Shown: positions 43,107 to 55,330 of the stretch, piece by piece
Layout of the letters: the number at the start of each line of letters is the position of its first letter
Position numbering within the stretch: position 1 is the stretch's first letter
Origin: Catonia carolina
Lineage: Eukaryota; Arthropoda; Insecta; Hemiptera; Achilidae
Length of the DNA stretch: 64,000 nt
Direction: 5' to 3'
NCBI GenBank assembly: GCA_035578175.1
Contig: JAQMRL010000003.1
Span: 86,310,969 to 86,374,968 of the forward strand
Position numbers and translations under genes: made by a program
The notes under the pieces: model-generated
What the model saw: the letters and a program-made list of their open reading frames with translations, nothing else
The model's database searches: none
Told to the model about the DNA's origin: nothing

Positions 43107-43518
43107 TTCATTTATCCTTTGTACTAAAAGGTTGAATTTTAGCTGAAATTAATTAGAAAACATGCAGGAACACTTTTCTAAAACACCATACTTTTCCTGT
43201 TAAAATTTATCGGGCTACATGTTCTGAAACACGGACTAAATGGAAAATGCTCTAAAAAACGGGTACATATTTTGTTTCTAAAACACCGGAAAATATATAA
43301 TACACTCTCGTGTTTCGTATTATATATATATATAAAATAACAAAAAACCACGCTTTAAAATAAGCCGTACCTAAAATTTTTATGTTTTATACTTGGTGAG
43401 ATACGCTTTTCCAAACACAGGCTTCATCTTTCATTTTACGTACTATAACAATTATTATTCCCAAACAATTACTAAAATTTACTTTTAAGGGGGAGAAAAG
43501 GTATTTAACCATTAAATG
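43107..43518. other. No gene recognised
   Basis: AT-rich with a (TA)n run near 43318-43334. Confidence 0.4.
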
Positions 43519-43908
43519 TTTGTTCTTTAAGTTAACAGCCGAATGCCTGGTTTGAATCTCTAGAGGTTTTATTAAGTAAAACCGAGGAATGAGGTGGTTT
43601 AGTATTGCCTTCCTCACTGAGTGGAAAAGTATGCTTATCAGCATGCCAGGCCGAAAAGCACCCATTTTCCACCCTGCAAATGACACCTCCACTTCATTCA
43701 CCACAGGGTCTGGCTGTATAGTGAAATTCATTACTATCAGAGGAGATAACGCTGACTAGTGTCTTTTACACCTCTACCTTTTCTGTTCTTATATAGTTCA
43801 GTCATATAATTGGCTGACTGTGTGATAAGAAACAGAGCTATTTTTGTAGCCCTGGAACCAACAGATCGAGTGCAATTAATTTAACTTTCCACCTGCCCGT
43901 TATGGGCA
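43519..43908 (-). mobile_element. R1 copy, near full length
   Basis: Runs from TTTAAGTTAACAGCCG to CCGTTATGGGCA. A small deletion in the GGGCCC region shifts the internal frame, giving an unrelated 114-codon read-through that includes flanking DNA. Confidence 0.85.
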
Positions 43909-44213
43909 AATGGTAAATTTAATTTAATTTATTAAATTTTTATAAATTTCAAACTAGTAGGTCTATTATCAGAAAATTTTATATTTTTTTTGATTTGTAG
44001 TATTTAAATAATTTGTTTAACTTCAGTTGCATGCTCTTAAAGCTCTATGTATTTTTATTTAATTAGATTTATTAAAATTTTAAATTGCATTGTTTTTTAT
44101 TGTTTAGAAATTGTATACTTTTTTAAATTGTCGTAGTTTCAGCCCTATCCTAGTTTTAAACCTCTTTTGAACAGTCTACTAAATAAAACAAGAGAACATC
44201 TACCTTAGGACAT

Positions 44214-44381
44214 TGCCAGCCGCATTGGCGTAGTTGGTAACGTGCTCGCCTCTCATCATGCGGTCTGGGATTCGAATCCCATTCAGGCACGGCATATTTT
44301 CATACGTTACAAAAAATCATTTCATCCTTCACCGTCTGCATTAGCAGTAATTGCAGAACAGTCGGACGTTAAACAAAAAAA
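44214..44381 (+). mobile_element. SINE-B (tRNA-derived)
   Basis: The head GCATTGGCGTAGTTGGTAAC has an A-box-like segment, and GGATTCGAATCCC is the B box. The body AGGCACGGCATATTTTCATA and tail TGCATTAGCAGTAATTGCAG, GGACGTTAAAC and an A-run follow. The spacer 43909-44213 and the AT-rich stretch after it hold nothing recognisable. Confidence 0.85.
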
Positions 44382-45438
44382 AATACCCTAGGACATCGCT
44401 TTTAGTCATAGTTGTGTAGGTCAATCTCCTCCATCTCGTACACTGTGAATTGTTGTTGATACATTATAAATTTCGGTATAAGAATGTATACATACGCGTT
44501 ACTATTGTAAAAAAATTGAAAATAAAAAACTTTTTTTTATTATTATTCTATTATGTACAACCCTAATTTAAAAATTATTGAAACAAAATAAAATTGTGGC
44601 ATATCGTACTTAGGTAAAATCGAAACGGGCAGATAGTTCATCTTGTTGTAAAGTAATGTAGGGCGCAATTATTAAAAAAAAACTTAATATACGTATTTAT
44701 TATCTTTTTTTAGCGTAACTGGAATGTGACCAATTGTACCCCGTAACTTAGTGACATACATTCCATAATAATAATATTATTTAATTGTATAAAAAATATA
44801 CATTCCTTTGCAATCGCATCATACACGTTTTAATTTTATTAAGAATTTTTATTATAAAGAACGGTTTTCATCTCAAATAAAATAGCCAGTAAAAAGATTA
44901 CCAGGAAATGGACTATCAAAAAAATGAATACGTACTAAAATTATACGATCATCTATGCAAAATGGATGAGAAACGATTCTATTTCCTTGAGTACAAACTC
45001 TATCAATAAAGAATAAACTGGTAAATCGCTCTCTGTCGTGAATCATCTTTTAAAAGAGTTTGTCTTCTCATATCTATCTATTCTCTACCATTTTTATGTG
45101 CATTTCCTTCGTCCAAGTTTGTGCGTATCCTCAACTTTTCCATCATAAACAAGTCTGAGAAGTTCACAATTATCACCGCTGTAGAACTGACCAAGTTAAG
45201 CAGTTTTTCTCCTTTTGATTGTACTCATTAAATTACCGTTCACACCCGTACATTTCAAAAGTTCAAGTCTGTACCATTATCCATCCACAAAACTGTAAGC
45301 ATTCTACTAAAATATTTACTTGTCAAAAGTTTCTAAACAATTCATGGACTTTTATACTCAGAGCGCGTGTTTCCACACCATAAAGCAATACTAGAGACAA
45401 ACCGATGTGTTACTGGAAGTGAGTGTGTTATTAACACC
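44382..45438. other. No gene recognised
   Basis: AT-rich spacer without repeat edges. Confidence 0.4.
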
Positions 45439-45453
45439 TAGATATTTTGTGTT

Positions 45454-45854
45454 GTTGTTTAGGTTATCATCCAAAAGGCTAGTTTAAACCTGTAGAGGTT
45501 TTACTAAGTAAAACGAGGAGTGAGGTGGTTATCATTGGCTTTTCATTGAGTGAAAAAGTATGCTTATCAGCATGCCGGGCCCTCTGAAAAGCACATATTT
45601 TCCACTCTGCAAATTACATCTTTACATCATTCACCACAGTGTCTGGCTGTATAATGAAATTCATTACTTTCAGAGGAGATAGCTCTGATTAGTGTCTTTT
45701 ATTCCTCTACCTCTTCTTTATTTCAGTCATTTAATTGGCTGACCATGTGATAAGAAACAGAACTATTTATTTTACCCCTACAACTAACAGATTGAATGTA
45801 AATAATTTGACACTCCACCTGTTTGTTATGGCACTTACAGACTTAGATATTACT
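45454..45854 (-). mobile_element. R1 copy, near full length
   Basis: tagatattttgtgtt is found at 45439-45453 and 45855-45869. About 20 extra bases lie between the R1 5' end (GTTATGGCA) and the right duplicate. The frame is closed by a stop soon after its start. Confidence 0.8.
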
Positions 45855-45869
45855 TAGATATTTTGTGTT

Positions 45870-46525
45870 AAGAAATTAAAGTCTAGTTATTTTTATTACA
45901 AGTTATACTTTTCTCAGCTTGCTTGAGATCTGTTGTAATCAGATTTTCTAAATATTTAGATTTCAATGCCTGCATAATAGTTTGATTCCCAATAAATAAT
46001 TCGATTTAAATTTAAGAAACCGTACCGTCCATCATTACCTTATTTTTCAGTGGATTGGTTTTCAGGTCAAAAACCTCTCCTTCTTGGGAAACCATATTCA
46101 TCAAACGCTGAAATACCTCTACTGGCTGTAAAATTACCAATTAATAATAGAATGAATTCTCTGGATACTATAAAGTTAACTTCAGGTATGCGATAAGTAG
46201 TTGAAGACAGTTAGTAAAACCTTGAAAAGATGCAGATAAAACGAGAAAGTATACTATGTGAACGACCTGTGACAAACTGGTTACACAATTTAAGAGCTAC
46301 AGTAAAGAGTAAAGGTGGAACGTAGTGACAAATAAGGGGATACTGGTTTAACGATCTTCTAACCTATTTTGACTACAAAGTACTTTTTTTAACCCAAAAG
46401 ACTTAGAAAACTTTAGAGAACGTTTCATTTCTGAATGGAACTGTATCCAATTTTCCATTTATTCAAGTACAGTATTATTAAAAATTTCAAAAATCTGTCT
46501 TATGTTTAATCATGAGTAAACAATG
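45870..46525. other. No gene recognised
   Basis: AT-rich, no assignment. Confidence 0.4.
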
Positions 46526-46543
46526 TAAACCGAAAAACATAAC

Positions 46544-46719
46544 CGGCCGTAGCGTAGTGGTTAGCGCGTTACCGTACCACGCAGTGGTCCCGAGATCGAT
46601 TCCCGGCCAGGATCTGGAAATTTTAACAAGTCAAATCTAACAGATACAGTCACATAATCCACTGTAGTCGCTAATAACCAAGCAGTTGATGCAACTGAAA
46701 ACAAATAAATAAAAAAGAA
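46544..46719 (+). mobile_element. SINE-A (tRNA-derived) with 12-bp target duplication
   Basis: gaaaaacataac lies at 46532-46543 and 46720-46731. The head GTAGCGTAGTGGTTAGCGCG holds the A box and GATCGATTCCC the B box. The body is AAATTTTAACAAGTCAA and the tail ends in AAATAAATAAAAAA. The joined flanks restore the HLE sequence. Confidence 0.9.
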
Positions 46720-47175
46720 GAAAAACATAACCTAAATTTAATCACGATTGAATGATCCGTAATGAAAATCAACCTTGGTTGGACTTTCGATAGTGATTCG
46801 CAAAATACGGAAAATCACTAATTGACGTAATTTAGCTCTGTAGAAAAAATGGTTAAAATAGAATGCGTTTTCAATTTTCTATAAATTTTATTACTAAGTT
46901 ATTTACACTTTTACCCTAAAATTCATAATAAGGCTGCAATCTTAAAAAAATACCTATTTCAATGAGAAAAATATGGAAAATCACTGAAACTAAGGTCTGT
47001 TGAAAAAAATAATAGAAATAAATATTATCGGTTTTTTTTACTTTGTGTAAAGTTGATTTCATACGCTTTTGCTTTTAAATGAGTATTGAGATCTATCTTT
47101 AAAAAAAATACGAGAGCACAACTTCACACGATTTCAGCAGACATGCCGATTATTGTATTTTGTAGAACACAAAGT

Positions 47176-47179
<4 letters not shown>

Positions 47180-47207
<28 letters not shown>
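47180..47207. repeat. (TA)n microsatellite
   Basis: Uninterrupted TA repeat bordering the SINE-C fragment. Confidence 0.95.
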
Positions 47208-47210
<3 letters not shown>

Positions 47211-47225
47211 ATTTTATTCCTAATT

Positions 47226-47433
47226 TGTGTCTGTTGCAATCTGTTCAATTTAGAACAATAACCAACCCCAATGACCCAATGAGATGAGGATGATGTGTAT
47301 GACGTGTAAATGAGGTGTAGTCTTGTACAGACCCAGGCCGACCATTCCTGAGAGAGTATGGTTAATTAAACCCCAACCATCAAAGTACACCGGTAACCAC
47401 TGTCTAGTATTCAGATCCGTATAAAAGTAATAT
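47226..47433 (-). mobile_element. SINE-C, 5' truncated
   Basis: The tail half is present (TTGCAATCTGTTCAATTTAG to ATCCGTATAAAAGTAA); the tRNA head is missing. Confidence 0.8.
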
Positions 47434-47791
47434 ATGAGATGATTTTTTAAAAAACCACTGTAAGAGAAATAAAAATAAATAAAAATCCAGAAAATTCCAA
47501 AAAAGTGAAAAATCGCACGAATAAACTACTACTATTTCCGGTTGTTCGATTTTTATTAAAATCCTTCGTGTCGGGTATTCTCATACTACCTAACTTAAGT
47601 TCCAAGTTTCAACTTCTGTGATTTTTCGGTTTTGATTTATTTTGTTTGCACACAAAGTAATCGGTAAAAACGTGTTTTCGGGCTAAGGGGACTTGAAACG
47701 TAGGCTATTTCCAGAGATAACTTGATTCCGAGAAGTAGACATAAAAACATAACATTCCTTGCCTATTTTTCATTTAGAGCAAGAGAAAGTA

Positions 47792-48780
47792 AAAAGAAGT
47801 TATTATGTTGACAAATCAGGTTTTAGAACAATGAAAACATTAGAGAGAGGTATGTATGTATAGTTCTCCAATTATGGTTTGAAAAAAATTCATATTTTAC
47901 TAAATTGATTATCAAACTAAAAAATAAATGTTTGGTTGAAATTATTGCTTAAATTTGAACCTGCAATCTCAATTCTCTCAGATTTTTCAAATAAATGTTT
48001 TCAATTTGAGCATTTTATTCTTTTTCCGTTATAAGAATGGTTTTTTATGCGGAACGTTTTTCAATAATAGGTTTCTGACAAAATTCACGCAACGCTCTAA
48101 CATTAAATGACTTTTATCCAATAGTAAGTTTAGGTTATTATTGGACATGAACGCATGTTCGAATCTCATAAAGGGGTCAAAATGAAAAGAGTATTTCAGT
48201 AAAAAAACTGAAAAGAAACGAATGTTAGAGTTTGAACAGCCTTTTATTAAAGCACTTTTTATTGTTAACAATCGGCCACAAAGTTTTATGGTTGATATTC
48301 AGCATTGCAAAACTATTTCTAAGAAGTTGAATAAAGATTGTGTTATTATAGATCCTAACAGTAGAATATATTTTTAGTGAAAACCGTGAGGTTTTTATTA
48401 AAAATTTGACAATATTATACATTAATTCTTTGGTGGAAAGGTCTAACAGAGTATGTGATAAGGAAATATATTGCATTATTGTCTGAATAATAGGATTATA
48501 AGTTATTACATTACATATGCAAAAATATTGCCTTTTATGCAATAATGATTATATAATTTCCTATTATAAATTTTTTTTGCACGTGTTTCTAATAAATCTT
48601 TACGTTTGATTTCCGTGAAAAAATTCTGATGATGTGAGATGTAAAAAAAGCTTCCATCCAGAAATATTTAAAGTTGTTTCTTACACTAAATAAACAAAAA
48701 TTGTTTTATGAAACATCCGACTTTCTTTTGCCAGTTTGAATAATGAAAACTATAACGTATGAATAATTATTGGTATGAAA
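47792..48780. other. No gene recognised
   Basis: Two minus-strand frames (48029-48271, 48225-48542) lack recognisable motifs and have the composition of AT-rich noise. Confidence 0.4.
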
Positions 48781-49206
48781 AATATAACTTAATTTAATCA
48801 TGAGTGAATGACGCAAAATAAAAATCAACCCCGGTAAAACTTAAAAATACGGGAAATCACAAATTGACACTAAACTAGGCTCTGTAGAAAAAAATGCTTG
48901 AAATAAAATTTATAGATTTTTCACTTTCCTAAAACTTTGATTTGTGTGTACACTTTTGTCGTAAAATGCATACTAAGGTTGCTATCTTAAAAAATCTTAT
49001 ATTTTACCGATTTTGATACAAAAAATCGCTAATTGACGCTAAACTAAGCGTTGTAGAAAAGATCACTTGAAATAAATGTTGTAGGTTATCTAAATTTCTA
49101 CAATTTTATGTAAATTTTTATCCTAAAATCCATATTAAGGCTGCAATCTTTAAAACACTTTTTTTACCACGAAACAGCCTCCCCAAAAATTACAGCAGAC
49201 ATGGCG
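48781..49206 (+). mobile_element. HLE fragment
   Basis: TTAATCATGAGTGAATGACG, GACACTAAACTAGGCTCTGT and AAAATGCATACTAAGG match the 5' and central HLE; the (CA)n half is absent. Confidence 0.7.
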
Positions 49207-49599
49207 TTTACTTAAAAAGTACTGTTAAATTTAATTTTAAAATGAATTTTGCGTTAAAATTTTTGGTTATCGGTTCAGTCGGACTTGATTGGACCATTCC
49301 GGATAACCGAAATCCAAATGAATTAGAAAACACGTTCAAGTAATATGAAGACAATAACCGCGGTAATTGTGATTGTGAAGCACTAGGCAACTTACTGCAA
49401 CTCAAAACATTATTTCTTATTGAACACATCTTCATCGCATAGCTCAGTTTTTAAAATTTAAGCCGTACTGTCGATTTTTACGATAATCTCTTCATGAGGA
49501 AAATCGTGATAAACGATTAGAGTTCTGTGAGTTAGTCGCTATCGAGTTTAAGTTGATCCAAAACATTTACAGTCAATTTAATGGTGCGATGAATTGTAC
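49207..49599. other. Unassigned; possible pogo-like relic
   Basis: GGTTATCGGTTCAGTCGGAC and CCGGATAACCGAAATCC (about 49264-49315) look like a pogo-type end region; otherwise nothing. The minus-strand 75-codon frame has no recognisable domain. Confidence 0.3.
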
Positions 49600-50143
49600 T
49601 TCAAACTTAATAGAGATTTTAACCAGAACGATTTCGTGTGTTCGGATAAAACTTTTCATAAAGTAATCCAAGTGCAGATTTGAATGGTGTGTATGGGAAA
49701 AAAGATTTTTGAATGCAACATTAAGAATCTTGCTTTTTTTAGGGAAACGTTAACTAGAAAAAACACAATTTACTAGAATTTCTGAGGGAGTTGAGTTGCC
49801 GAATTGTGAAAACAATACCGTTTTCAATTGAAAACTTTAAAAATTGTAGTTCAAACTTAATAGAGATTTTAACCAGTACAATTTCGTTTACTGGTCGGAT
49901 AAAACTTTTTATAAAGTAATCCAAGGACAGAGTTGAATGGTGTTATGGTATGGGAAAAGAGATTTTTGAGTGCAACATTATTAATAGGATCTTACTTTTT
50001 TTTAAGGAAATGTTAACTAGGAAAAACACAATTTACTAGAATTGCTGAGGGAGTTGTATTGCGGGATTTTTAAAACAATACTACTGTTTTCAAATTGAAA
50101 ACTTTAAAAATTGTAGTTCAAACTTAATAGAGATTTTAATACG
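49600..50143. repeat. Tandem repeat, two units of about 250-267 bp
   Basis: TTCAAACTTAATAGAGATTTT recurs at 49600, 49850 and 50117. The units share CACAATTTACTAGAATT and TGAGGGAGTTG and differ by small indels. Confidence 0.9.
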
Positions 50144-50284
50144 GTAAACGGTAAACATTATAGCGCTTTCGTGCATAAAATACATATCTTCAGTAATTTT
50201 CTTTACCATGTATAATTTTAAAACATTTTACTTCTATCATGGTAGATAAGGATAAATATATTATATTATAAGTAAATAATTTAA

Positions 50285-51055
50285 ATAAATTTATAAGTAG
50301 CCACATTTTTCTATGGCAGTGAAACTTGGGTGCTATCAGAGCGAAAGGAATGTGATTGCAAGCATCTGAAATGAATTTTTTTTAGACATACGTATGGGTG
50401 TAGTAGAGAAGATCGATACAGGAATACCGAGATAAGGAAAAAACTCAACATGTTGTCTATAAAAAACATGGTATCTCGAACAGAATGTACTGGTTGGAGC
50501 ATGTAAGCATAGGATACCTAAGCGAACACTAAGCTATATACCGGGAAAAAGAGAGAACGAGGACGCCCGAGAAATATAGAGCAGATTTGAGAGGTTCACA
50601 TTAGGCAGAGATACCTAATCCTTTTGCCCATAACAGACAGGTGGAGTGTCAAATTATTTACACACAATCTGTTAGTTGCAGGGCTAAAATAAATAGTTCT
50701 GTTTTTTTTATCACATGGTCAGCCAATTAAATGACTGAATCGTTTAAAAACAGAAGAGGCAGAGGTGTAAAAGACACTAATCAGAGTTATCTCCTGTGAA
50801 AGTAATGAATTTCATTATACAGACAGACCCTGTGGTAAATGAAGTGAAAGTGTCATTTGCAGAGTGGAAAATATGTGCTTTTCAGAGGGCCCGGCATGCT
50901 GATAAGCATACTTTTCCACTCAGTGAGGAAGGCACTAGTAAACCACCTCACTCCTCGTTTTACTTAGTAAAACCTCTACAGGTTCAAACCAGCCTTTTGG
51001 CTGATGACTTAAACAATACCTAATCCTTAAAAGACAGAAGAAGAAGAAGAAGAAG
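50285..51055 (+). mobile_element. RTE-like LINE 3' end, split by R1
   Basis: Frames read ATFFYGSETWVLSERK and TYGCSREDRYRNTEIRKKLN, then NRMYWLEH and GRPRN in shifted frames, matching the C-terminal region of the copy at 2.8-4.2 kb. The (GAAGAA)n tail is at 51033-51057. R1 is inserted at 50624 with a 13-bp duplication. Confidence 0.75.
50624..51015 (+). mobile_element. R1 retroposon, full length, 13-bp target duplication
   Basis: atacctaatcctt lies at 50611-50623 and 51016-51028. The internal 75-codon frame (50796-51023) is open. R1 is younger than the RTE-like fragment that it interrupts. Confidence 0.9.
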
Positions 51056-51753
51056 AATAAGAAGAATTTATAAATAGATAGTAATTTTAATATATTTCGT
51101 TGAAATCTTCTAATAAGTTCCTGCCCTGTTATTGAGATGTAATTTTTCAACATTTTTTCGATTTAGGTATTGAAATTATTTCGGTGTAAAACAAAACTAT
51201 ATATTTTTTCATTATTTAAAAAAGATTATTTGGGGTGCAGTCAATGTTGTATCATTATACGTATCCTACTGAAACTATTAATAATCTCGCGCAAAGTCTG
51301 AATTTTTTTTTTTGTTTAAAATTCATTTCTATCAAAGGAAGCCTATTCCATAACTGATCAGTTACAGACAAAAGAAGGAGAAGTTACATTCTCGGACCAA
51401 AAGTTGTAAAAGAGACCTGTTAACTTTGGCTGTGTGACGTAATTATTGTATAACAACCTCGACTAGTCAAGGTGAAGGTCAGACGTTGTTTAGCGGTGCC
51501 GATGCTACCAGGCCGGCCGCTCCACTGCTCCGCTCAATTGCGGCAATTAGCAAACAAGCGGTCTGTGGTTACAGTTGCTTCCACATTTCATAAGTAGAAT
51601 GATTAGTGTACTACAACTGCATTCAAAACTTTCCTTTTTATGTTATTATTATTATTTTTTATTATTAACGGAATAAAAACTAAATTCAGTTTTTTAAAAA
51701 TTTACTTAAAAATCCTCAACTATACGTATTTACTTTTTGTTTTAATTCTTACA
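51056..51753. other. Unassigned; small GC-rich patch
   Basis: 51460-51590 (GTGCCGATGCTACCAGG, CGGCCGCTCCACTGCTCCGC) is richer in GC than its surroundings, but shows no frame or repeat. Confidence 0.35.
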
Positions 51754-52065
51754 GACCCACCGGGTTGGTCTAGAGGTAAAGTCGTCGCCAAAATCAGCTG
51801 TTTAACAGCTGTTTTTCGGAGACGAAGGTTCCTGGTTCAAATCCTAGTAAAAGTAGTTACTTTTATACGTATTTGAATACTAGGCAGTGGTTACCGGTGT
51901 ACTTTGATGGTTGGGGTTTAATTAACCATATTCTCTCAGGGATGGTCGACCTGAGTCTGAACAAGACTACGCCTCATTTACACGTCATACACATCATCCT
52001 CATCTCATTGGGTCATCGGGTTGCTTATTGTTCTAAATTGAACAGATTGCAACGTACACAAATTA
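51754..52065 (+). mobile_element. SINE-C, full-length type copy
   Basis: The head GACCCACCGGGTTGGTCTAG continues with AGGTAAAG (A-box-like); the B box GGTTCAAATCC is about 55 bases further. The head contains the short palindrome CAGCTGTTTAACAGCTG. The body GGTTACCGGTGTACTTTGAT and ACACGTCATACACATCATCC leads to GAACAGATTGCAACGTACAC and an A-rich tail. Frames inside are not genes. Confidence 0.85.
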
Positions 52066-52120
52066 AAAATAAAAAAAAATCTTACAAAAAATATTAACAA
52101 TAATTTATAAAATATGTGTG

Positions 52121-52518
52121 TGTTGCTGTTTAGGTCATCAGCCGAAAGGCTGGTTTGAATTTGTACAGGTTTTACTAAGTAAAACGAGGAGTGAGGTGGT
52201 TTACATTGGCCGTCCTCTCTTGAGTGGAAAAGTATGCTCATCAGCATGCCGGGCCCTCTGAAAAGCACATATTTTCCACTCTGCAAATGACACTTTCACT
52301 TAATTCACCATAGGGTCTGTCTGTACAATGAAATTCATTACTTTCAGAGGAGATAAGTCTGATTAGTGTCTTTTACACCTCTACCTCTTCTGTTCTTAAA
52401 TGATTCTGTCATTTAATTGGCTGATCATGTAATAAGAAACGGAACTATTTTGTTTAGCCCTGCAACGAACAAATTTAGTGTAAGTTAATTTGGTACTCCA
52501 CCTGTCTGTTATGCGCAG
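52121..52518 (-). mobile_element. R1 copy, near full length
   Basis: TTGCTGTTTAGGTCATCAGC at the left to GTTATGCGCAG at the right. A small indel near 52218 shifts the internal frame. Confidence 0.85.
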
Positions 52519-52746
52519 TTTAAAAAAATATATAATTACAGTTAAAACCCGCTTAACTGAAATAATGGTGGGCGGACCGGATTTCGATAACATGCGAAGA
52601 CATATTCTTTGTGTTTAAAAAAGAGTTAAGTGAATATTCAGTATTTTACGATTGTTTATCAGTAACGAAACAAATCACAGCAAATTTTTATAGAACAAAA
52701 AAATCTTCTTTTAATTACAGTACTGCATAATATCCATAATACCATG

Positions 52747-53052
52747 CTTTCTTCACTGAGTGGAAAATTATGCTTATCAGCATGCCAGGCCCTCTGAAAA
52801 GCATCTAGTTTCCACCCTGTAAATTACACCGTTACTTCATTCACTGCAGGGTCTGGCTGTATAATAATGAAATTCATTACTTTCAGAGCAGATAACTCTA
52901 ACTAGTGTCTTTTACACCTTTACCTCTTCTGTTCTTAAATGTTTCAGTCATATAATTGGCTGACCATGTAATAAGAAACATAACTACTATTTTTAGTCCT
53001 GGAACTAGCAGATCGAGTGCAAATATTTTAACACTCTACCTGCCTGTTATGG
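52747..53052 (-). mobile_element. R1 copy, 3' end missing
   Basis: Begins at CTTTCTTCACTGAGTGG, so about 90 bp of the 3' end are missing; the 5' end reaches CTGCCTGTTATGG. Confidence 0.8.
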
Positions 53053-53084
53053 AAAAAAGTTAAAGATATAGTAAACAAAAAAAC

Positions 53085-53305
53085 TTAGAACGTTTTTTAA
53101 AGATTTTTTTCTGTAGAGGTTAGTTTAGCGTCAATTAGTAGTTTTCCATATTTTTAAGTCGTACAGAGATTGATTTTTAGTTAGCGTCATTCACTCATGA
53201 TTAGGTTACGTTTTTAATTCTACAGTGTTTCCTCATGATTAAACTTAGATTAAGTTTTATTATTCACACAGGCAAGAGAAAGTCGTATGAGTGTTTCATA
53301 CAAGA
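53085..53305 (-). mobile_element. HLE 5'-terminal fragment
   Basis: TTAGTTTAGCGTCAATTAG, CGTCATTCACTCATGATTAG and AGGCAAGAGAAAGTCGTATG to CATACAAGA match the HLE 5' end in minus orientation. Confidence 0.6.
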
Positions 53306-54140
53306 TTTTTCATTGTTAACATATTCTGTATTTATTACTTTTAATTTCTTTTTTTATTATTATGGTTTTTATTGCATATTTTTTATGTTTAATGCTTTAC
53401 ACATTTATTTATTTACTTTGTGTATAAAAAATGTAGTAAAGTATAATACGTATTCCACACTAAAGTGTAATTCAGTGCCACGTTTATAAAAGAGCAGGAG
53501 ATTTACATAAAGAGCTTTTACATGTAAAAGAAGACGGGCATGTGTTATAACTGAGCTTTCACGTCTTGTTTCTTTTTTACTTGCGTTCAACCAAAATGTA
53601 AAATTTGTGTGTGTACTTTTTGTATGCTGGTGTTAACGTGGGCGAAGAAAAATCAGCGTAGGTTTGTTTAAAATAGAAGGGCGGATGAAAAGGAATTTCT
53701 ACAATCTCTTTTTTTTATTTCATCCTCATTAAAAAGAATGAGCGAAGTTCGTAAAAAATATATTGTTTAAACTTAATGCGATTAATATTTAAGTAAAAAG
53801 TATTTGGCTTTTGAAGAAAAATTATATTTGAAATTTGTTTTTTTGGTTGGAAACTTATTTTTTTAACTTTTTCTTATCAATTTACTTGAAAATTAAAAAT
53901 TAATGATTTCAGGTTTTTCTATACAGTTCATAAAGTAATTAATTTTTTTTCCAAATTTCTATACATCCTAAAATTTGGTTGAAAAGATCTTTCTCGTTCT
54001 CATGTAGGGCTACCTTACAATAACCTTACAATTTTGATTTGAGGCTCATCGTTTTTGAGAAAATTTAATACTATGATTAAGAACATAATACTATTATTAT
54101 TATTAGTGCGTTGCCGCGACAATATCAATTATTTCATACA
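53306..54140. other. No gene recognised
   Basis: AT-rich; the frames at 53235 (plus) and 53405 (minus) have no motifs. Confidence 0.4.
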
Positions 54141-54235
54141 ATATTTCATGGTCTTCGGGCCAGCCCACTCAGTCAATTGGTAGAAAGTCGCTTTCTGTAT
54201 TTAAGTAACGCCGGTTGGGCGAGCGATTTCGCATT
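54141..54235 (-). repeat. Repeat D, partial
   Basis: GGTCTTCGGGCCAGCCCACTC to CGCCGGTTGGGCGAGCGA is the inverse of the right half of repeat D (6700, 60237). Confidence 0.6.
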
Positions 54236-54589
54236 GTAACAGCTGACATTCATACATGAACACCACTTGGTGTCTCCACTTAAACTTAATTCATGGCTTT
54301 TGTTAAGAGGCAGGGAAAGGCTTCAACCTCACAGCATTTTTACACCGCATATTAGATTTCGTTCAGCACTGTGAATAGTCTGCCCACGTTTTCGAGAAAC
54401 TAACATTTCTGTTTACGGTACCAAATAGTTGTATTCGTACAGTTAACCTACAAAAGGTTACACGATATAATTTATATGCTCTGGATGAAGTATAAGTTGT
54501 TTGTTGTACTGAAATTGAAGCAGTCGCGCATGCGCATTGATGTTTTCCCCCTTTACCCCTCGTTGCAAACAAAGGCAACGTTTCCTATA

Positions 54590-55330
54590 GCTTAACTATA
54601 GCAACGTTTCCGAACGTTCACACCGAGTTAGTTAACTAGCGTTAGTCAATCACGTGACTATTTCTTTCCTACTAGCGCTAGTAAAATCAAACATGTTCAA
54701 AGTCACCAACGCTTTAACTAACGCTTTGAGGGGAGACTGTACTTTGTATCCCGCCAATGTTAAATTTGCTATTTTTAGGTAGATTTTTCATGGATTGGTA
54801 AAAAATAGGGAAATGAAACTTTACACACTATTGGTATTGGGTTTCTTCTCGAGCTACTGACATTTTTTCAATCTAATCTTTGGACCATACCAATTTTTTT
54901 TAAATTACGAATAACATAAAATTTTACAAATTGTTTTCCACGTGTTTTGCGTATTATTCATTTTTGGAGCACCTGAGGAAGTAATAAAAATTTCGGTATA
55001 TGTGGCTATTCGGTATATGTGGGTGACAAGATAATTAACTGGTAAAAATTTCAGTCTGGTAGGTTTATTGTTTTATGAGAAAAATGTACGTTAGTGTTAA
55101 AAATCTAAATTTACGGGAAAAAGTAAGAAACAAGAAGGCACAAACCAAAACCAATATGTACACAAACAAGTAAATTTCGTATCAACAGTTGTTTAGAAAT
55201 CTGAACCGAAATCGAAATTTTGAGTTAAAACCATCGTGTAATCTCCCCTTAACTAGCTGCTAGTTGTTCGTTCCCATTACGCTATTTTGCTAGTCAACTA
55301 GCAGCTAGTAAATAACTAGCAGCGTCGTGG
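54590..55330. repeat. CTAGC-rich inverted ends around an inner element
   Basis: TTAGTTAACTAGCGTTAGTC and ACTAGCGCTAGTA at the left are echoed by AACTAGCTGCTAGTTG and TAGTCAACTAGCAGCTAG at the right. Within them, GAGGGGAGACTGTAC (about 54728) and TGTAATCTCCCCTT (about 55238-55251) form short inverted ends of a possible inner insertion. No coding frame; boundaries uncertain. Confidence 0.4.

Larger units (their letters stand above)
46526..47791 (+). mobile_element. HLE copy carrying SINE insertions
   Basis: The 5' terminal part is lost; it runs from the AAAAACATAACC region through ATCACTAATTGACG, the TGCAATCTTAAAAAAAT block and GGTAAAAACGTGTTTTCGG to the 3' terminus GAGCAAGAGAAAGTA. SINE-A (46544) and SINE-C (47226) interrupt it. 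Confidence 0.7.

Noticed and set aside
48029..48542. Two adjacent minus-strand frames of 80 and 105 codons
   Set aside because: AT-driven composition, different frames, no motif, no repeat; chance is the better reading.
49600..50143. CRISPR-like or LTR-like repeat
   Set aside because: Only two long adjacent units without spacers; no primer binding site, polypurine tract or gag-pol nearby, so plain tandem duplication.
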